Source: CAZVWW01 sp964631265
GTDB taxonomy: Bacteria > Thermotogota > Thermotogae > MWEM01
NCBI GenBank assembly: GCA_964631265.1
Contig: CAZVWW010000015.1
Location: 1 to 31,976 of the forward strand
Direction: 5' to 3'
Length of the DNA stretch: 31,976 bases
The notes below the pieces were generated by a model. The model searched no databases and was not told the origin of the DNA. It saw only the letters and a program-made list of their open reading frames with translations. Positions 1 to 9,700 of this stretch are shown piece by piece. The translations under genes were made by a program, and so were the position numbers. The stretch's first letter is position 1. Every line of letters begins with the position of its first letter.

Positions 1-668
1 TCAATGTCAAACCAGGCATCCCCTCTCGTTTCATCGTCAAAGAATCCTCGTTCGGTTGAATAGATGGCCCCCTGAAAGAGAATCCACCACACCCGGGATT
101 CTCCCGCTATCTCAAATTTCAGGTTCAGGGGGGAGGCTGAATCGGTGTAGCCGTCTTCGTTCCAGTCAAAGGCGTTAGGATAGAGTGTCATGGAGGCCTC
201 CGGGCTCATGTTGACAGTGGCCTTTTTGAGGTCAGTCTTTGCTTCCTCGAGTTGTGAGACAATGGTGGCGATGTTCGACTGTAGCTCCGAAAAGTCAAAA
301 TTCAGGATGGTCTCCGCCATGCTTCTTGACTTGAGCAGGCTCCGGGCGAATGACGTATGCAATCGAAATTCAGGGCCGGGTTCTGCGATGGTCCAGAAAT
401 CAGCGACCATGTCCAGCATGCTTCTGTGAGCTTTTAGAAGGATAATAAGCCCCATGCCGAGGTTGCCTTCTCCGTTGTTCGGGTCAGACTGGAGAATCTC
501 GGTGAAAGCCGCTTCTGCCTTAACCTCATCACCCTCGCGCATGGCGAGTTCGGCTTCTGTGAGTTTTTGGCGAATCTGTTCCGGCGTTAAATGGATGGTC
601 CGGGTACAGGAGACCAAGAGCATTAGGAATAACAAAAGGATGACAAATGGTAAAAGATTCTTTTTCAT
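1..668 (-). CDS. Putative lipoprotein with TPR-like N-terminal region, 3' end beyond the window
   Basis: Reading the minus strand from the ATG at 668-666 gives an uninterrupted frame of 222 codons to the window edge, so the C-terminus is missing. The start is fixed by a strong GGAGGTGG ribosome site at 673-680. The protein opens with MKKN, a hydrophobic stretch rich in Leu/Val/Ile, and a lipobox ending in LLVSC at about residue 21. This is a classic lipoprotein signal, so the product should be anchored at the cell surface or in the periplasm. Residues about 30-75 resemble one tetratricopeptide-like helical pair, with an A-rich helix then ILQSDPNNGEGNLGMGL. Further on are an amphipathic helical segment and an Asp-rich DWNEDGYTD stretch that could bind calcium. 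I do not recognise the family. The lipobox is clear; the TPR call is weaker. Confidence 0.8.
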   Translation of the reverse strand, partial: MKKNLLPFVILLLFLMLLVSCTRTIHLTPEQIRQKLTEAELAMREGDEVKAEAAFTEILQSDPNNGEGNLGMGLIILLKAHRSMLDMVADFWTIAEPGPEFRLHTSFARSLLKSRSMAETILNFDFSELQSNIATIVSQLEEAKTDLKKATVNMSPEASMTLYPNAFDWNEDGYTDSASPLNLKFEIAGESRVWWILFQGAIYSTERGFFDDETRGDAWFDI

Positions 669-762
669 AAAACCACCTCCAAATATGGTCTATAATACAC
701 TCGGAAGTTTAAAATTCATGTGGTGGATGTGTTAACAAATGTTGGAGGCTCTTCTTTTAGGG

Positions 763-1011
763 GTTGCTTTGGTATTTGATTGTTTTGTTAGGTGATGGGG
801 AAGCTTTTGTGAATACAGAAGGACATGAGCCGGGGGGCTCATGACTGGATACCGGCGACAGGCCGGGGGACCTGTCGCCAGAAAAAGGAGTTGCTTTGGT
901 ATTTGATTGTTTTGTTAGGCGATGGGGGGGGTGTGAATACATAAGGGCATGAGCCGGGGGGCTCATGACTGGATACCGGCGACAGGCCGGGGGACCTGTT
1001 GCCAGAAAAAG
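763..1011. repeat. Tandem 127-bp direct repeat, two copies, each with two GC-rich hairpins
   Basis: The unit beginning GTTGCTTTGGTATTTGATTG at 763 starts again at 890, giving a period of 127 bases. The second copy decays after about 1011. Each copy carries two inverted repeats. The first is CATGAG/CTCATG around loop CCGGGGGG (824-843 and 948-967). The second has arms GGCGACAGG and CCTGTCGCC around loop CCGGGGGA (854-879 and 978-1003), followed by CCAGAAAAAG. In the second copy one arm base has changed C to T, which still allows a G-U pair in RNA. There is no T-tract after the hairpins, so these are poor terminators. A third, solitary copy of the hairpin part lies at 14634-14688. No open frame here has coding character. 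The rest of 669-1217 holds only a promoter. Confidence 0.85.
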
Positions 1012-1081
1012 CGGGGAAAAGAGATCGTTGTTAAACTGTTTGTCATAATGAAGCGCAACCTGAGTTAGGTAATAGTTACGG

Positions 1082-1121
1082 GGATCAATACGGACCTGAT
1101 CCTCTAGGGATATGATATAAT
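1082..1121 (+). promoter_or_regulatory. Extended -10 promoter with overlapping inverted repeat, upstream of the ABC-Wadjet run
   Basis: TGATATAAT at 1113-1121 is a perfect extended -10 element (TG-N-TATAAT). No good -35 is seen at the usual distance. That position is instead covered by an inverted repeat, GGATCA (1082-1087) and TGATCC (1097-1102) with a 9-base spacer, which could be an operator. The first gene begins about 95 bases past the expected transcription start. No convincing promoter was seen between the following six genes. Confidence 0.5.
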
Positions 1122-1223
1122 CTCATTTGTGTTTCCGGGCTTGGTTTTTGGCAGTATTGGCCATTTGGTAAACGCAATTTTGTTAGCTTTTTAATCGATG
1201 AAATGAGAGTCAGGTGAATGGAC

Positions 1224-1979
1224 ATGATACAATGCAGCGATTTAACAAAGGATTTTGGCAATAAACGGGCCGTGAACGGCCTGAATCTTGAGGTTGAGCG
1301 CGGTGAGATATACGGGTTTCTCGGGACGAACGGAGCGGGAAAGACCACGACGATTAAGATGTTAACGGGTCAGCTGCCCATCACGTCGGGGAAGGCCTCT
1401 GTTCTGGGAATGGATATTGAGGAGAATGAGCTTGAGATCAAGCGGCGGATCGGGATCATTCCCGATGAACCGAGGATCTATCAGTATTTTACCGGGTATG
1501 AGTTTGTTGAGTTCATCATGGATGTCTTCAAGATGAATGACAGCGCAACAAAACAGAACTTTCAGGAGCTGACCGAGGCGTTCGGGATTGATTTTCTCAA
1601 CACGCCGATCTCTGAGATGTCTCACGGGATGAAGCAGAAGATGATGGTGACCAGTGTCCTGATGAGAAGGCCCCGGGTTATCTTTCTCGATGAGCCGACG
1701 GTCGGGCTGGATGCGAGGAGCTCGAAGATCCTCAAAGACCTTCTGAAGAAGAGGGTCTCCGAGGGAGCCACGATCTTTCTGACCACGCATGTGCTTGAGA
1801 TCGCTGAGAAGATGTGCGACCGGATCGGGATTCTGGATGAAGGCGAGCTGCTTGCCGAGGGGACCATGGATGAGCTGCGGAACCGTGAGAGTATGAAGGA
1901 CGGGACATCGCTTGAGGACCTCTTCCTGAAACTGACCGGCCAGAGCGATGATGTGATGAACATCGTCGAGGCATTATAG
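1224..1979 (+). CDS. ABC transporter ATP-binding protein (ABC-2 exporter type)
   Basis: This is the cytoplasmic ATPase subunit of an ABC exporter, about 251 residues and normal for the family. Visible motifs are Walker A GTNGAGKTT (residues 34-42), a signature variant MSHGMKQ in place of LSGGQ (near 133), Walker B VIFLDEPTVGLD (near 153) and a switch histidine in FLTTHVLE. The order and the MSHGMKQ signature match the CcmA/NatA-like drug, lipid or bacteriocin exporter class. ATG at 1224 is preferred over 1218 because the AGGTG ribosome site at 1212-1216 is then 7 bases away rather than 1. The next gene, a membrane permease, begins 13 bases after the stop, so the two form one transporter. The substrate cannot be told from sequence. 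Confidence 0.93.
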   Translation: MIQCSDLTKDFGNKRAVNGLNLEVERGEIYGFLGTNGAGKTTTIKMLTGQLPITSGKASVLGMDIEENELEIKRRIGIIPDEPRIYQYFTGYEFVEFIMDVFKMNDSATKQNFQELTEAFGIDFLNTPISEMSHGMKQKMMVTSVLMRRPRVIFLDEPTVGLDARSSKILKDLLKKRVSEGATIFLTTHVLEIAEKMCDRIGILDEGELLAEGTMDELRNRESMKDGTSLEDLFLKLTGQSDDVMNIVEAL

Positions 1980-1992
1980 GCGGGCGTTCTGA

Positions 1993-3516
1993 ATGTTCGA
2001 GGATATCCGGGTCTTTTTCAAACATAAGCTCTTCTTAAAGAGTGACCCCAATAAGCGCGGGGGAAAGTTCAGCCGGTATTATCTCATCTTTTTCAGCGGC
2101 TTCTTTCTCTTTTTTATCACCAATACGTTGAATGACATGTACGGGCAGCTTTCTCAGATCAACGTGCAGGATGCGAACTTCGGGGAGGTCTATATCAATC
2201 TGGTCATCACCATGATCGCCATCTTCTTTCTGATGAGTTTTTCCACCATGATGTCTTATCAGCTGAAGCGGAATGAAGAGATTGAGTTTCTGCTCAGTCT
2301 GCCGGTCCGGAAGAGCTCGATTGTTTCCTACCAGTTGATCACATCGGGGATCAGTATGTTTTTCGCCCTGATCATGTTTCTGGGACCTTCCATCGTTTAT
2401 CTGATCAATACGCCATCGGGGAATATCATTTTCGGAAGCATCGGGGTCTTTCTCGAGCTGCTGGTGATCGTCTTCTCAGGGGCCGCCCTGGCGGTTTTAT
2501 TCAACAAAACCGGTTCGAAGAGAGGGTCGAGGATCTGGCTCCTGGTGGTGAACATCGGACTCGGCTTCTTCTACATCTTTATGGTGCAGATACTACCCAC
2601 CAATCTTGAGTCGGCGGGTGAGTTCTCAAAAGCCCTGATCAGAGCGGACGCCATTCTCGGCTCGGAGTTCAACGTTCTGGCCTACGGGATAAGGGCCGGG
2701 GTGAGGCCGATTAATCTCCTCTTTTTACTGGGGGCAAGTATTGTGATCATCATGGTTTATTACCGGCTTGCCGGGCGGATGACATTTGCACCCAAGGAGG
2801 CGAAAAAGAGCCGGCAGAAAGCCCTTAAAACAGGCGATTCGCGGTTCAGTCTGCTCACCCGAAAAGAGATGACGATTTACAAGAGACATGAACAGCTCAT
2901 ATACTACCTCTTCTATCCGGTCGGGTTCGGTCTGCTGATGGGGCTTGTTAACTCAAACTTCTACCAGGGGATCTACATCATTGCGATCATGGGCATTCTT
3001 TTCATCGGTATGCAGACGGCCTTTTCAATGAGCCTGGAGGGGAGTACCATCGACCTGACGAGGATGCTGCCCATCGACCTGACCAAATTTCTGAGGGCGA
3101 AGGTGACGGTTCCCATAGTGTTCAACATGGCCCTGTTGTTTGTGGCCTTTCTGGTCCTCTTTTATTTTCTGGAGATCACGCCGCTGATCTTTGCCGTTTT
3201 CCCGATAGTTGTTTTGGAACAGATGCTTGCGGCCATCTCCGGGGTTTACTTTGTCTTGCGGAAGGAACCTCAGAAGATGAACAATCCCTCGGCTGTGCTG
3301 CGCTCGGGCGGATTTTATGTTCAGTGGTTTATGCTGCTCTTCGTCGCCCTGCTGACGGTCATCCCGCCCTCTGTCCTGTTGGCTGCTGCCAATAAACTGG
3401 ATAAGACGATCTTTACACTGTTGATCCTTGGGGGTCTGTTGGGGTTGGGGTTGACGATTTTTCTAACGCTTCGTTTCTGGAAAAAGATCAACGCGTTGAT
3501 TCTGAAGTGGGGGTAG
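1993..3516 (+). CDS. ABC-2 type permease, about 12 membrane segments
   Basis: This 507-residue integral membrane protein is the likely partner of the ATPase just upstream. Hydrophobic segments fall at roughly residues 29-45, 68-88, 110-133, 145-165, 180-200, 240-257, 300-320, 325-345, 375-395, 398-415, 440-465 and 470-493, about 12 in total. The two halves are separated by a charged cytoplasmic linker near 258-290 rich in Lys/Arg. Two short stretches, EIEFLLSLPVRKSSIVSYQL in the first half and STIDLTRMLPIDLTKFLRAK in the second, look like the coupling helices of bacterial ABC-2 permeases, where a 'LP(V/I)' turn follows an acidic helix. This suggests an internal duplication. The ribosome site is weak, so translation is probably coupled to the ATPase. 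The stop lies only 22 bases before jetD, suggesting co-transcription with the Wadjet genes. Substrate unknown. Confidence 0.85.
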   Translation: MFEDIRVFFKHKLFLKSDPNKRGGKFSRYYLIFFSGFFLFFITNTLNDMYGQLSQINVQDANFGEVYINLVITMIAIFFLMSFSTMMSYQLKRNEEIEFLLSLPVRKSSIVSYQLITSGISMFFALIMFLGPSIVYLINTPSGNIIFGSIGVFLELLVIVFSGAALAVLFNKTGSKRGSRIWLLVVNIGLGFFYIFMVQILPTNLESAGEFSKALIRADAILGSEFNVLAYGIRAGVRPINLLFLLGASIVIIMVYYRLAGRMTFAPKEAKKSRQKALKTGDSRFSLLTRKEMTIYKRHEQLIYYLFYPVGFGLLMGLVNSNFYQGIYIIAIMGILFIGMQTAFSMSLEGSTIDLTRMLPIDLTKFLRAKVTVPIVFNMALLFVAFLVLFYFLEITPLIFAVFPIVVLEQMLAAISGVYFVLRKEPQKMNNPSAVLRSGGFYVQWFMLLFVALLTVIPPSVLLAAANKLDKTIFTLLILGGLLGLGLTIFLTLRFWKKINALILKWG

Positions 3517-3538
3517 GCTGATAGAACTGAAGGACAGA

Positions 3539-4564
3539 GTGACGGGGCGTCTTGCCCAATTCAAGAGAAAGAGCATCTACTACGAGGAGTTGAAGGGGCT
3601 CATCGATAAGGGTTCCCGGATGGAGTATGAGCAACTTTATGCGGCTTTCAAGTCTCTGATTGATGACGGGATTGTTCTACCGGTCAAAAGCAGCGGTTAT
3701 AACGGGAGGACCCCGCCGTTGCATCGTCGTTTCTGGATCAACCACGAGCTTCTGAACCGGGACGACGAACCGGAGAAACAGCTTCTTCTGCTCTCTGAAA
3801 GACTCAGCACACAATACTATAGCCATCACATCCCTCAATTTAAGACGGACCGTAAGATCATCAAGGTCTTCGATGCCTGTTTCAAGGGAAAACAGTTGGA
3901 TAAGCGGGTTGAAAGACGGGAGAGGGCCTTTGAGCTTTTCGGCGATGAGAAGGCGCTTGACGAGGGAGGCGATTGCTTTAAAGTGATGAAACGGCTCGGT
4001 CTGAGCCTTGATGAGGATCTGAACACATTTGAGCGGCGACTTCCTCTGACCTTTTTCCCCTTTAACAAGCGGGTCAAAAGCCTGCTCATCGTTGAGAATC
4101 TGACCCCGTTCTACGATGCCTTTCTCCTCATGAGAAAGTTCAACACCACGCATTTGCATTCCCCTTTTGATGCACTGGCCCTTGGTAACGGGTACCATAT
4201 CCTGATGGCTTTAGAGTTCATTAACGACCTTCTCGAGGACCCTGAGGATTTGTCGATCACTTACTGGGGCGACATTGATGCAGCCGGGGTTGAGATCTTC
4301 TGTAAACTGGGGGAGCGCTACCCGGATTTCACGATTGAACTCTGGGAGAGGGCTTATCGCGAGATGCTTCTTCTGAATAAGACAAGAGCGGATAAGTCAA
4401 CCCTTAAGATGGCGTTTGAAAAGACCGATGATGAGCTGCTGAACCGTATAATGACGGTTGTGATGGATGGAAAGGCGATTCCGCAGGAGGCTGTTGACTA
4501 CGAGCGGATCGGCGAATTGCTGGAGCAGGAATTAACGGAAGATAAGGGGACTGATAACGGTTGA
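3539..4564 (+). CDS. jetD: Wadjet component JetD: toprim (topoisomerase VI-like) DNA nuclease
   Basis: The 341-residue protein matches the JetD plan: an N-terminal winged-helix-rich region and a C-terminal toprim domain. In the N-terminal part, residues about 15-75 contain the aromatic/charged RRFWI segment after a helix-turn-helix-like stretch. The toprim acidic residues are visible: Glu186 in LLIVENLTPFYD, then Asp245 and Asp247 in ITYWGDIDAAGVEI. The YWGDIDAAG motif is very typical of JetD (DUF2220) proteins. In characterised Wadjet systems JetD is the nuclease that cuts plasmid DNA after loop extrusion by JetABC. The start is GTG, with AAGGA four bases upstream, and no better ATG lies nearby. 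The gene overlaps jetA by 4 bases (TTGA), so the two are translationally coupled. JetD coming first in the operon is noted as a finding. Family assignment is from motifs and neighbours. Confidence 0.88.
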   Translation: MTGRLAQFKRKSIYYEELKGLIDKGSRMEYEQLYAAFKSLIDDGIVLPVKSSGYNGRTPPLHRRFWINHELLNRDDEPEKQLLLLSERLSTQYYSHHIPQFKTDRKIIKVFDACFKGKQLDKRVERRERAFELFGDEKALDEGGDCFKVMKRLGLSLDEDLNTFERRLPLTFFPFNKRVKSLLIVENLTPFYDAFLLMRKFNTTHLHSPFDALALGNGYHILMALEFINDLLEDPEDLSITYWGDIDAAGVEIFCKLGERYPDFTIELWERAYREMLLLNKTRADKSTLKMAFEKTDDELLNRIMTVVMDGKAIPQEAVDYERIGELLEQELTEDKGTDNG

Positions 4565-5952
4565 CAACGGGCATCAACGAGCGGATAAGGAATCTCGGGA
4601 TGATAGCGGCCTTTTACAACCGGGCCGGCAGGATGCGGAATATCCCCGCTGAGAGGGCGATTCCCATGATGCTGGGTATCTTCACCTTCATTCTCACCAG
4701 GATGCTGGACGGTGAGAGAGGGGTGACTTTTGAGGAGATCCTCGGGCATGTGAATCAGTACTATACCCGCCGTGATGAAACGGTTGAAAAGGATCAGGTC
4801 AAGGAGCTCATCATGAGAATGATGTATGTGGACAACAAGTCCGGCATTCCGTTTGATTATTATGACTTTGAAAATGAGAAAAAAGAGACGATCAAATACG
4901 AATTCTTGAAAGTGGAGCATTCTTCGTCAAGCGATGAGGGAAATATGATTGCCCTGACAAAGACCGGCCGGGACATGCTCTTTCAGACACGCGAGATCTA
5001 TCAGGAGTTGCGGATCACAATGGACCTGCTGTTTATCAAGGAGCAGTTCAAACGGGGCGCGTTTTCCAGGGCCATCCGGTCCGCTGAGAATCTTAAGACC
5101 TCGGTCCGTGACAGTCTCGAAGCGAAGAACCGGCTGATAAGCGAGATCAGGCGGGCCCCGTGGCGGGTGAACACGAGCAGTCTGGCGCAGAGTTATGACG
5201 ATGTTGAGCAGCAGTTTCAAAAGGAACGGGAGATGTTCGATGAGATCATTGCCATGATCAGAAACACGGAGGAAAAGGGGCTGGAAAGCAAGAACGTTGA
5301 GAGTCTTGTCAAGCTGACCGAACTCCTCAACAACTCCAGGCTGATGCATGAGAGGCTCCTTAGTCTTCATCTGTCCATCATTCAGGAGTACCTCAAATTC
5401 AGGAACAAAAGCACGCTGCGGCTTCTTTTCGGAGAGATGGCCTTCAAGTCCGACCTCATCGACCCACTCTTTCAGGTTCCGGCCCGACAGATCACGCCGG
5501 AGGTCCTCTCTTTTCTTCCCTCGCCTGAAACCCGTGAATTCTTCCCCTATCTCTCCCTTTTAAGAAACGCCATCGATCAGCCCAGGGATAAGCGCCAGAA
5601 GATTGAAACGGTTGATCCGGAGGCGAAAAGAGAGCGGGAGAAGTTGGAGAATCAGTACAGGCGGGAGCGGGTTGAGCTGTTGACATTTGTTCTGAAGCGG
5701 ATGAAGCGTCAGAAGACGTTAAGGCTTTCTGCTGTCTTTGACTTTCACACCCCGGACGACAATCTCCTCGCCTTTGTTATCGGGCTGCATCAGATCTCGA
5801 GGGTGGTCTTCAGCAAGACAAGGGATTCGGATGTGATCCGCGCTGTCAGAAATGCCGAGCCGGGATATAAGGGGATTGAGATACACTCGCTGGATGAGGA
5901 GATCGAGAAGCGGGGGTATGTTTTCAGCGAATACGTCTTTTCCAGGTTTTAG
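4561..5952 (+). CDS. jetA: Wadjet component JetA: MukF-like kleisin
   Basis: The 463-residue protein has no enzymatic motif and is assigned mainly from its place between a JetD toprim protein and MukE/MukB-like partners. Residues about 1-150 look like paired winged-helix domains, with short alternating helices. The middle, about 150-350, is strongly helical with heptad-like Leu and many Arg/Glu/Lys, as expected for a kleisin that bridges SMC heads. A second compact domain at about 360-463 ends in a hydrophobic/aromatic tail (EYVFSRF), resembling a C-terminal winged helix that would contact the SMC head. The start is TTG at 4561, overlapping the jetD stop, with AAGGGGA ten bases upstream; the first ATG is 13 codons later. 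In known Wadjet complexes JetA holds the JetC dimer and binds JetB. An 85-base gap separates it from jetB. Confidence 0.8.
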   Translation: MTTGINERIRNLGMIAAFYNRAGRMRNIPAERAIPMMLGIFTFILTRMLDGERGVTFEEILGHVNQYYTRRDETVEKDQVKELIMRMMYVDNKSGIPFDYYDFENEKKETIKYEFLKVEHSSSSDEGNMIALTKTGRDMLFQTREIYQELRITMDLLFIKEQFKRGAFSRAIRSAENLKTSVRDSLEAKNRLISEIRRAPWRVNTSSLAQSYDDVEQQFQKEREMFDEIIAMIRNTEEKGLESKNVESLVKLTELLNNSRLMHERLLSLHLSIIQEYLKFRNKSTLRLLFGEMAFKSDLIDPLFQVPARQITPEVLSFLPSPETREFFPYLSLLRNAIDQPRDKRQKIETVDPEAKREREKLENQYRRERVELLTFVLKRMKRQKTLRLSAVFDFHTPDDNLLAFVIGLHQISRVVFSKTRDSDVIRAVRNAEPGYKGIEIHSLDEEIEKRGYVFSEYVFSRF

Positions 5953-6037
5953 AGAGGATGCTGAATCTGAATGACGGTTCGAACCATCGGAGGTTGTGGA
6001 GAGTCCAAATACAAACAAGAGAAATGCGGGATGATAG

Positions 6038-6763
6038 ATGATATACACAGAAGAGGAAAAGGAACGATTCAACCAGGTCTCCAGGATCATCATCAAGCTT
6101 CTGTCAAAGGGTGAGATTACCGACAGGGATGACCGGGATCTGATCATAGCGTACGACACGGATGAGGAGATACGGGAGATGATCTCCCTGTTTGCCGACG
6201 AGGCCCGCCTGGAGATATTCGACAGGGAGTACGGTTATCTGGCCGTCTTTCAGAAGGACACCCGGGCTCCCTTCACGTTGAAACGGGAGGATTTCTACAA
6301 AAGAACGGGACTGGACAGCAAACGCTGGCCCGTCTTCGCTTTTTTCACCTTTGCGATCTTCTCCCTCTTCTTTGATGAGGAGGGCAACGAGTCGGTTAAT
6401 CTGAAGCGGATCGTTGAGTTCTGTGATGAGAAAGCGGAGAAGATCAAGGCCTCTCTGAGCGAGGAGGACGTGAACGCCAAATACAACTGGAATTTCAGCG
6501 GCCTGATAACCTACTGGGACTCCTTGAGAGAGACAACGAATATCGAGACAACCTGGGACTCCTCCCGGGCGGTGACCAAGCAGGGGATACTGGTCAAGAC
6601 CATCAAATTCCTGCAGGGGGAGCAACTCCTCGAATTTGCACCGGAATTTCAGACCATCTCCAGAAACGCCAAGACCGAAGGCGTTCTCTATGCACTGATG
6701 AAAGATGAGCGGTTCAGAAAGATTGTCTCGTTGATGAGGGGTGAAGAAGATGCCGGGAATTGA
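6038..6763 (+). CDS. jetB: Wadjet component JetB: MukE-like winged-helix subunit
   Basis: The 241-residue protein, mostly helical and acidic, lies between the kleisin and SMC genes, the position expected for the MukE/JetB (KITE) subunit. Residues about 1-90 form a first winged-helix-like unit. About 95-125 is a conspicuous aromatic helix (RWPVFAFFTFAIFSLFFDEE) that would be buried at a dimer or kleisin interface rather than in a membrane, since charged residues flank it tightly. The pattern of the C-terminal half, with SSRAVTKQGILVKTIKFL followed by short hydrophobic strands, fits a second winged helix. The layout reminds me of DUF6063-type JetB proteins, but that is memory, not a search. The ribosome site before ATG 6038 is only GGG-rich. 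The last 14 bases overlap the start of jetC. Confidence 0.75.
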   Translation: MIYTEEEKERFNQVSRIIIKLLSKGEITDRDDRDLIIAYDTDEEIREMISLFADEARLEIFDREYGYLAVFQKDTRAPFTLKREDFYKRTGLDSKRWPVFAFFTFAIFSLFFDEEGNESVNLKRIVEFCDEKAEKIKASLSEEDVNAKYNWNFSGLITYWDSLRETTNIETTWDSSRAVTKQGILVKTIKFLQGEQLLEFAPEFQTISRNAKTEGVLYALMKDERFRKIVSLMRGEEDAGN

Positions 6764-9700
6764 TGCCTACCGGATTGTCAACGTGGCCTACGGCAACAGG
6801 AATTATATCGGGGATCTCAGCGTTGATATCGGAGGCAAGCACACGTTGATTGTCATCCCCAACGGGAGCGGGAAGACCTTTTCCATCACGCTCCTGCTCC
6901 AGACCATCCTTCCGGGAATAAGCCTGAACAACAGGAAGTTTGATGAGACCTTTTCCAGGGTCAGGGGAACGGCTCATGTTGCCATCTCCCATATACTCGA
7001 CGGTACGGGCAAGCGGCTGATAACAGGGATCACCGTCAACAACGAGGGGTCGCTGAGACATTTCAACTGGTCTTTTGAAACCGTTGAGTCAAACGGTATC
7101 AAATCCCTGCCGTTAACCGACGGTTCGATGAGTATTTCCTACGAGGAGATGCGCGATTACATCAAAGCGCTTGATGCCGGACGCAATCCGCGGATCTTCA
7201 ACAGTGATGAGAAGCGGAAGCTGAAACGACACATGAAATCCTACGGTATCTTCGAGGATGAATGGGAAATGATGGTCCGGATGAACAAGACGGAGGGCGG
7301 TATCAAGAACGTCTTCAGCACGAAGGAGCGGAAGAACACGGACGATCTGCTCTCGGAGTTTATCATCCCGACGATCACGAGAGAACTCAAGGGTGATCAG
7401 GAGATAGACCATGTTCAGGATGCCTTTCTGAAGAAGATCGACACGCTGAAACAGATACCGGAATGGGAGGAGAAGATCGCCCGGATGGATCAATACCTCC
7501 ATCTCTTCTCCAGTCAGCTCGAGAGGCTGAGGGTTCTCTATGAGCGCGAGGGGGATTACCGGCGCCAGTTATATATTCTAAAACTCATCAATGAAACGAC
7601 TGAGGAAAAGAAAGATGCTTTAAATGAAGAGCTTGAAGAAGTTGGTTTAAAGATCAAGGGTCAGCGTGAGGGGCTTGAGATACTGGCACGTAACAAAGCC
7701 TTGCTGTACTATCGGAACCTCCTCTTTCAGAGAGAACGGGTTGAGGGGGAAAGAGCGGGTGTTGCCGGGGAGCTGGAGGCAGCGCGGAAAACGGTGAAAG
7801 ACCTTGAAGACGAGTTGAGATTGATCCGGGCCCTGAAGGATTTGAAGCGGTACAATTCGCTTCGGGCCCGATACAGTTCGCTGACAACCATGTTGGAAGA
7901 GAAGGAAAAAGAGGATGAGAAGCTCCGGGAGGAGATTGAACGACTTGAATCCAAGCTTTTTGACTATTACAAAGGGGCTGTGGAAGAAAAGGGGAACCTG
8001 CTCCTCTCAGAAGCGGAGAGGCATTCAGCCATCGAAGCTGAAAGGGATGAAAAGTCCCTTGAGATTGGAGCGCTGAAGAGCAAGGTCGCAGAATGGGGAA
8101 AAAACGCGGCATATCTTGAGGATATCATCAAAGCGCTTGAAGAATGGGGAGGACTTGAAAAAAGGGAAACGGTTCTCAAATCCCTCGAGACAGTTCAACA
8201 GAAAATGCAGCAAAAACATGTGGTTGAAGAGAAGACAAGAGCCACAATGACCAGGCTTCAGGAAGAAAAGGCCGGCCTGACCCAAAACGAGTTTGTTCTC
8301 AAAGAGGAATTGAAAAAGGCGAAGGAGGCGCATGAGCGTTTCAACAAACGGTATGCGACTGTCGGGGAGATACAGAGACTTTATCATATAGACAGGTCCG
8401 GAACAGGCACGAACGCCTTTGAAAAACTGTGTGCCCTGCTCGATGAAAAAGAGGAGAAGTATCAGATGCGCTATCTCTCACACCAGCGAGAGTTGACAGC
8501 TGTTGAAGAACTCCTCGATTATGCGGACCGTTTCGGGAAACTGCCCCCGGACAAAACCATTAAAAAACTGGCAACCGATCTCAGGGATCTGGGTTTCCGT
8601 GATTTTATTCCCGGTTATGAGTATGTGAGAGAGAACCCGAATCCGGGCAATCCGTTGATAGCGTACGGGCTTGTGTGCGAAAATCTCGACGGCCTCAACA
8701 CGGCTTTGAAAAGAATCGATGCCCCGGAGTATCCGATCCCCGTCTTCACGCGTGAAGAGACCGCAAAAAACGGGGAGAGTGAGGCCGGCCGGCTGCTGCG
8801 GCAGAAGAACCTCTTTGTTGCGACGACCGGGATTGCCATTGAAAAGGGCGAAGTGGATTTCGATGCCTACATCCAGGATCGCCAGAAAGCGTCCGAGGTC
8901 CTGAAGAGGGAGATGGAGAAGCTCTCAGAGAAGAAGCTTGAGATCGCCCATTACATCAAAGAGACCGATGCCTTCCGCGAAAGCTATGGCATGCATCCCG
9001 AAGAGGCCGGTCGGGAATTGAAAGAGGCGCACCGGGCGGCCTCTGCGCGATGGAGCGAATCTGTAGAGGCGACCCGGCAGAAAGCGGATGAGATACAAGA
9101 AAAGAAAGAAGCCCTTGAGGCGATTAAAAAGACGATCGACGAACTCCGCGCTGAAAAGGAACGCTGTTTGGCAATCAAAGGTGCGTTTGAGCGGCTTGAG
9201 CAGCAGAGCGCCCATCTCATCGACTCACTCGATACGGTTTATGATAGCCGGGACCATCTCGAGGAACAGATCAAAAACGGCCGTCTCGAAATTCGGGACA
9301 AGACCGCAGAATATGACAGCATCAGAAAAGAAATCAAAGGACTTGCCGGCAGGATCCAGCGTTTGAATGAGGAGCTCGGCTCTCTCAAGCAGCGGCAGAA
9401 GGCTTACTCCGAAGGCGGTGTTCAATACGACGGGGAGCCTGTTGAGGCCCTTGAGGAAAAGTTGAGAAGCCTTCAGTTTCAGTACGGGGACACCCAGATT
9501 CGTGAAGAGCTAAAAAGGACGAAGCGTGAGCTTGATGATACTGAGAAAGAGATCGGGGAAAAGGGCTACTCGGTTGAGGCCCTCAATGATTTGACAAAAC
9601 CGCCCCAAAGGACCTTGAAGGAGTGCTCGACAGCACTGAATGGGAAAAGAGAGCAACTTCAATCACTCAACAAAAGACTTGGCAGATTGGAGTATGAACT

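Noticed and set aside
757..966. Minus-strand open frame rich in Pro/Ser
   Set aside because: It lies wholly inside the tandem repeat, so its 'protein' simply repeats the DNA repeat. No ribosome site.
763..1011. Possible CRISPR array
   Set aside because: Only two copies with a 127-base period and no unique spacers of constant length; the repeats are contiguous and carry hairpins. No cas gene is in the window.
5958..6041. Possible 27-codon leader peptide between jetA and jetB
   Set aside because: It would end overlapping the jetB start, but its ATG abuts a weak purine run with no proper spacing, and there is no sign of conserved composition.
6336..6380. Possible membrane segment in JetB (aromatic FAFFTFAIFSLFF stretch)
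   Set aside because: Too short and tightly flanked by charged residues; a buried helix of a winged-helix protein explains it better.
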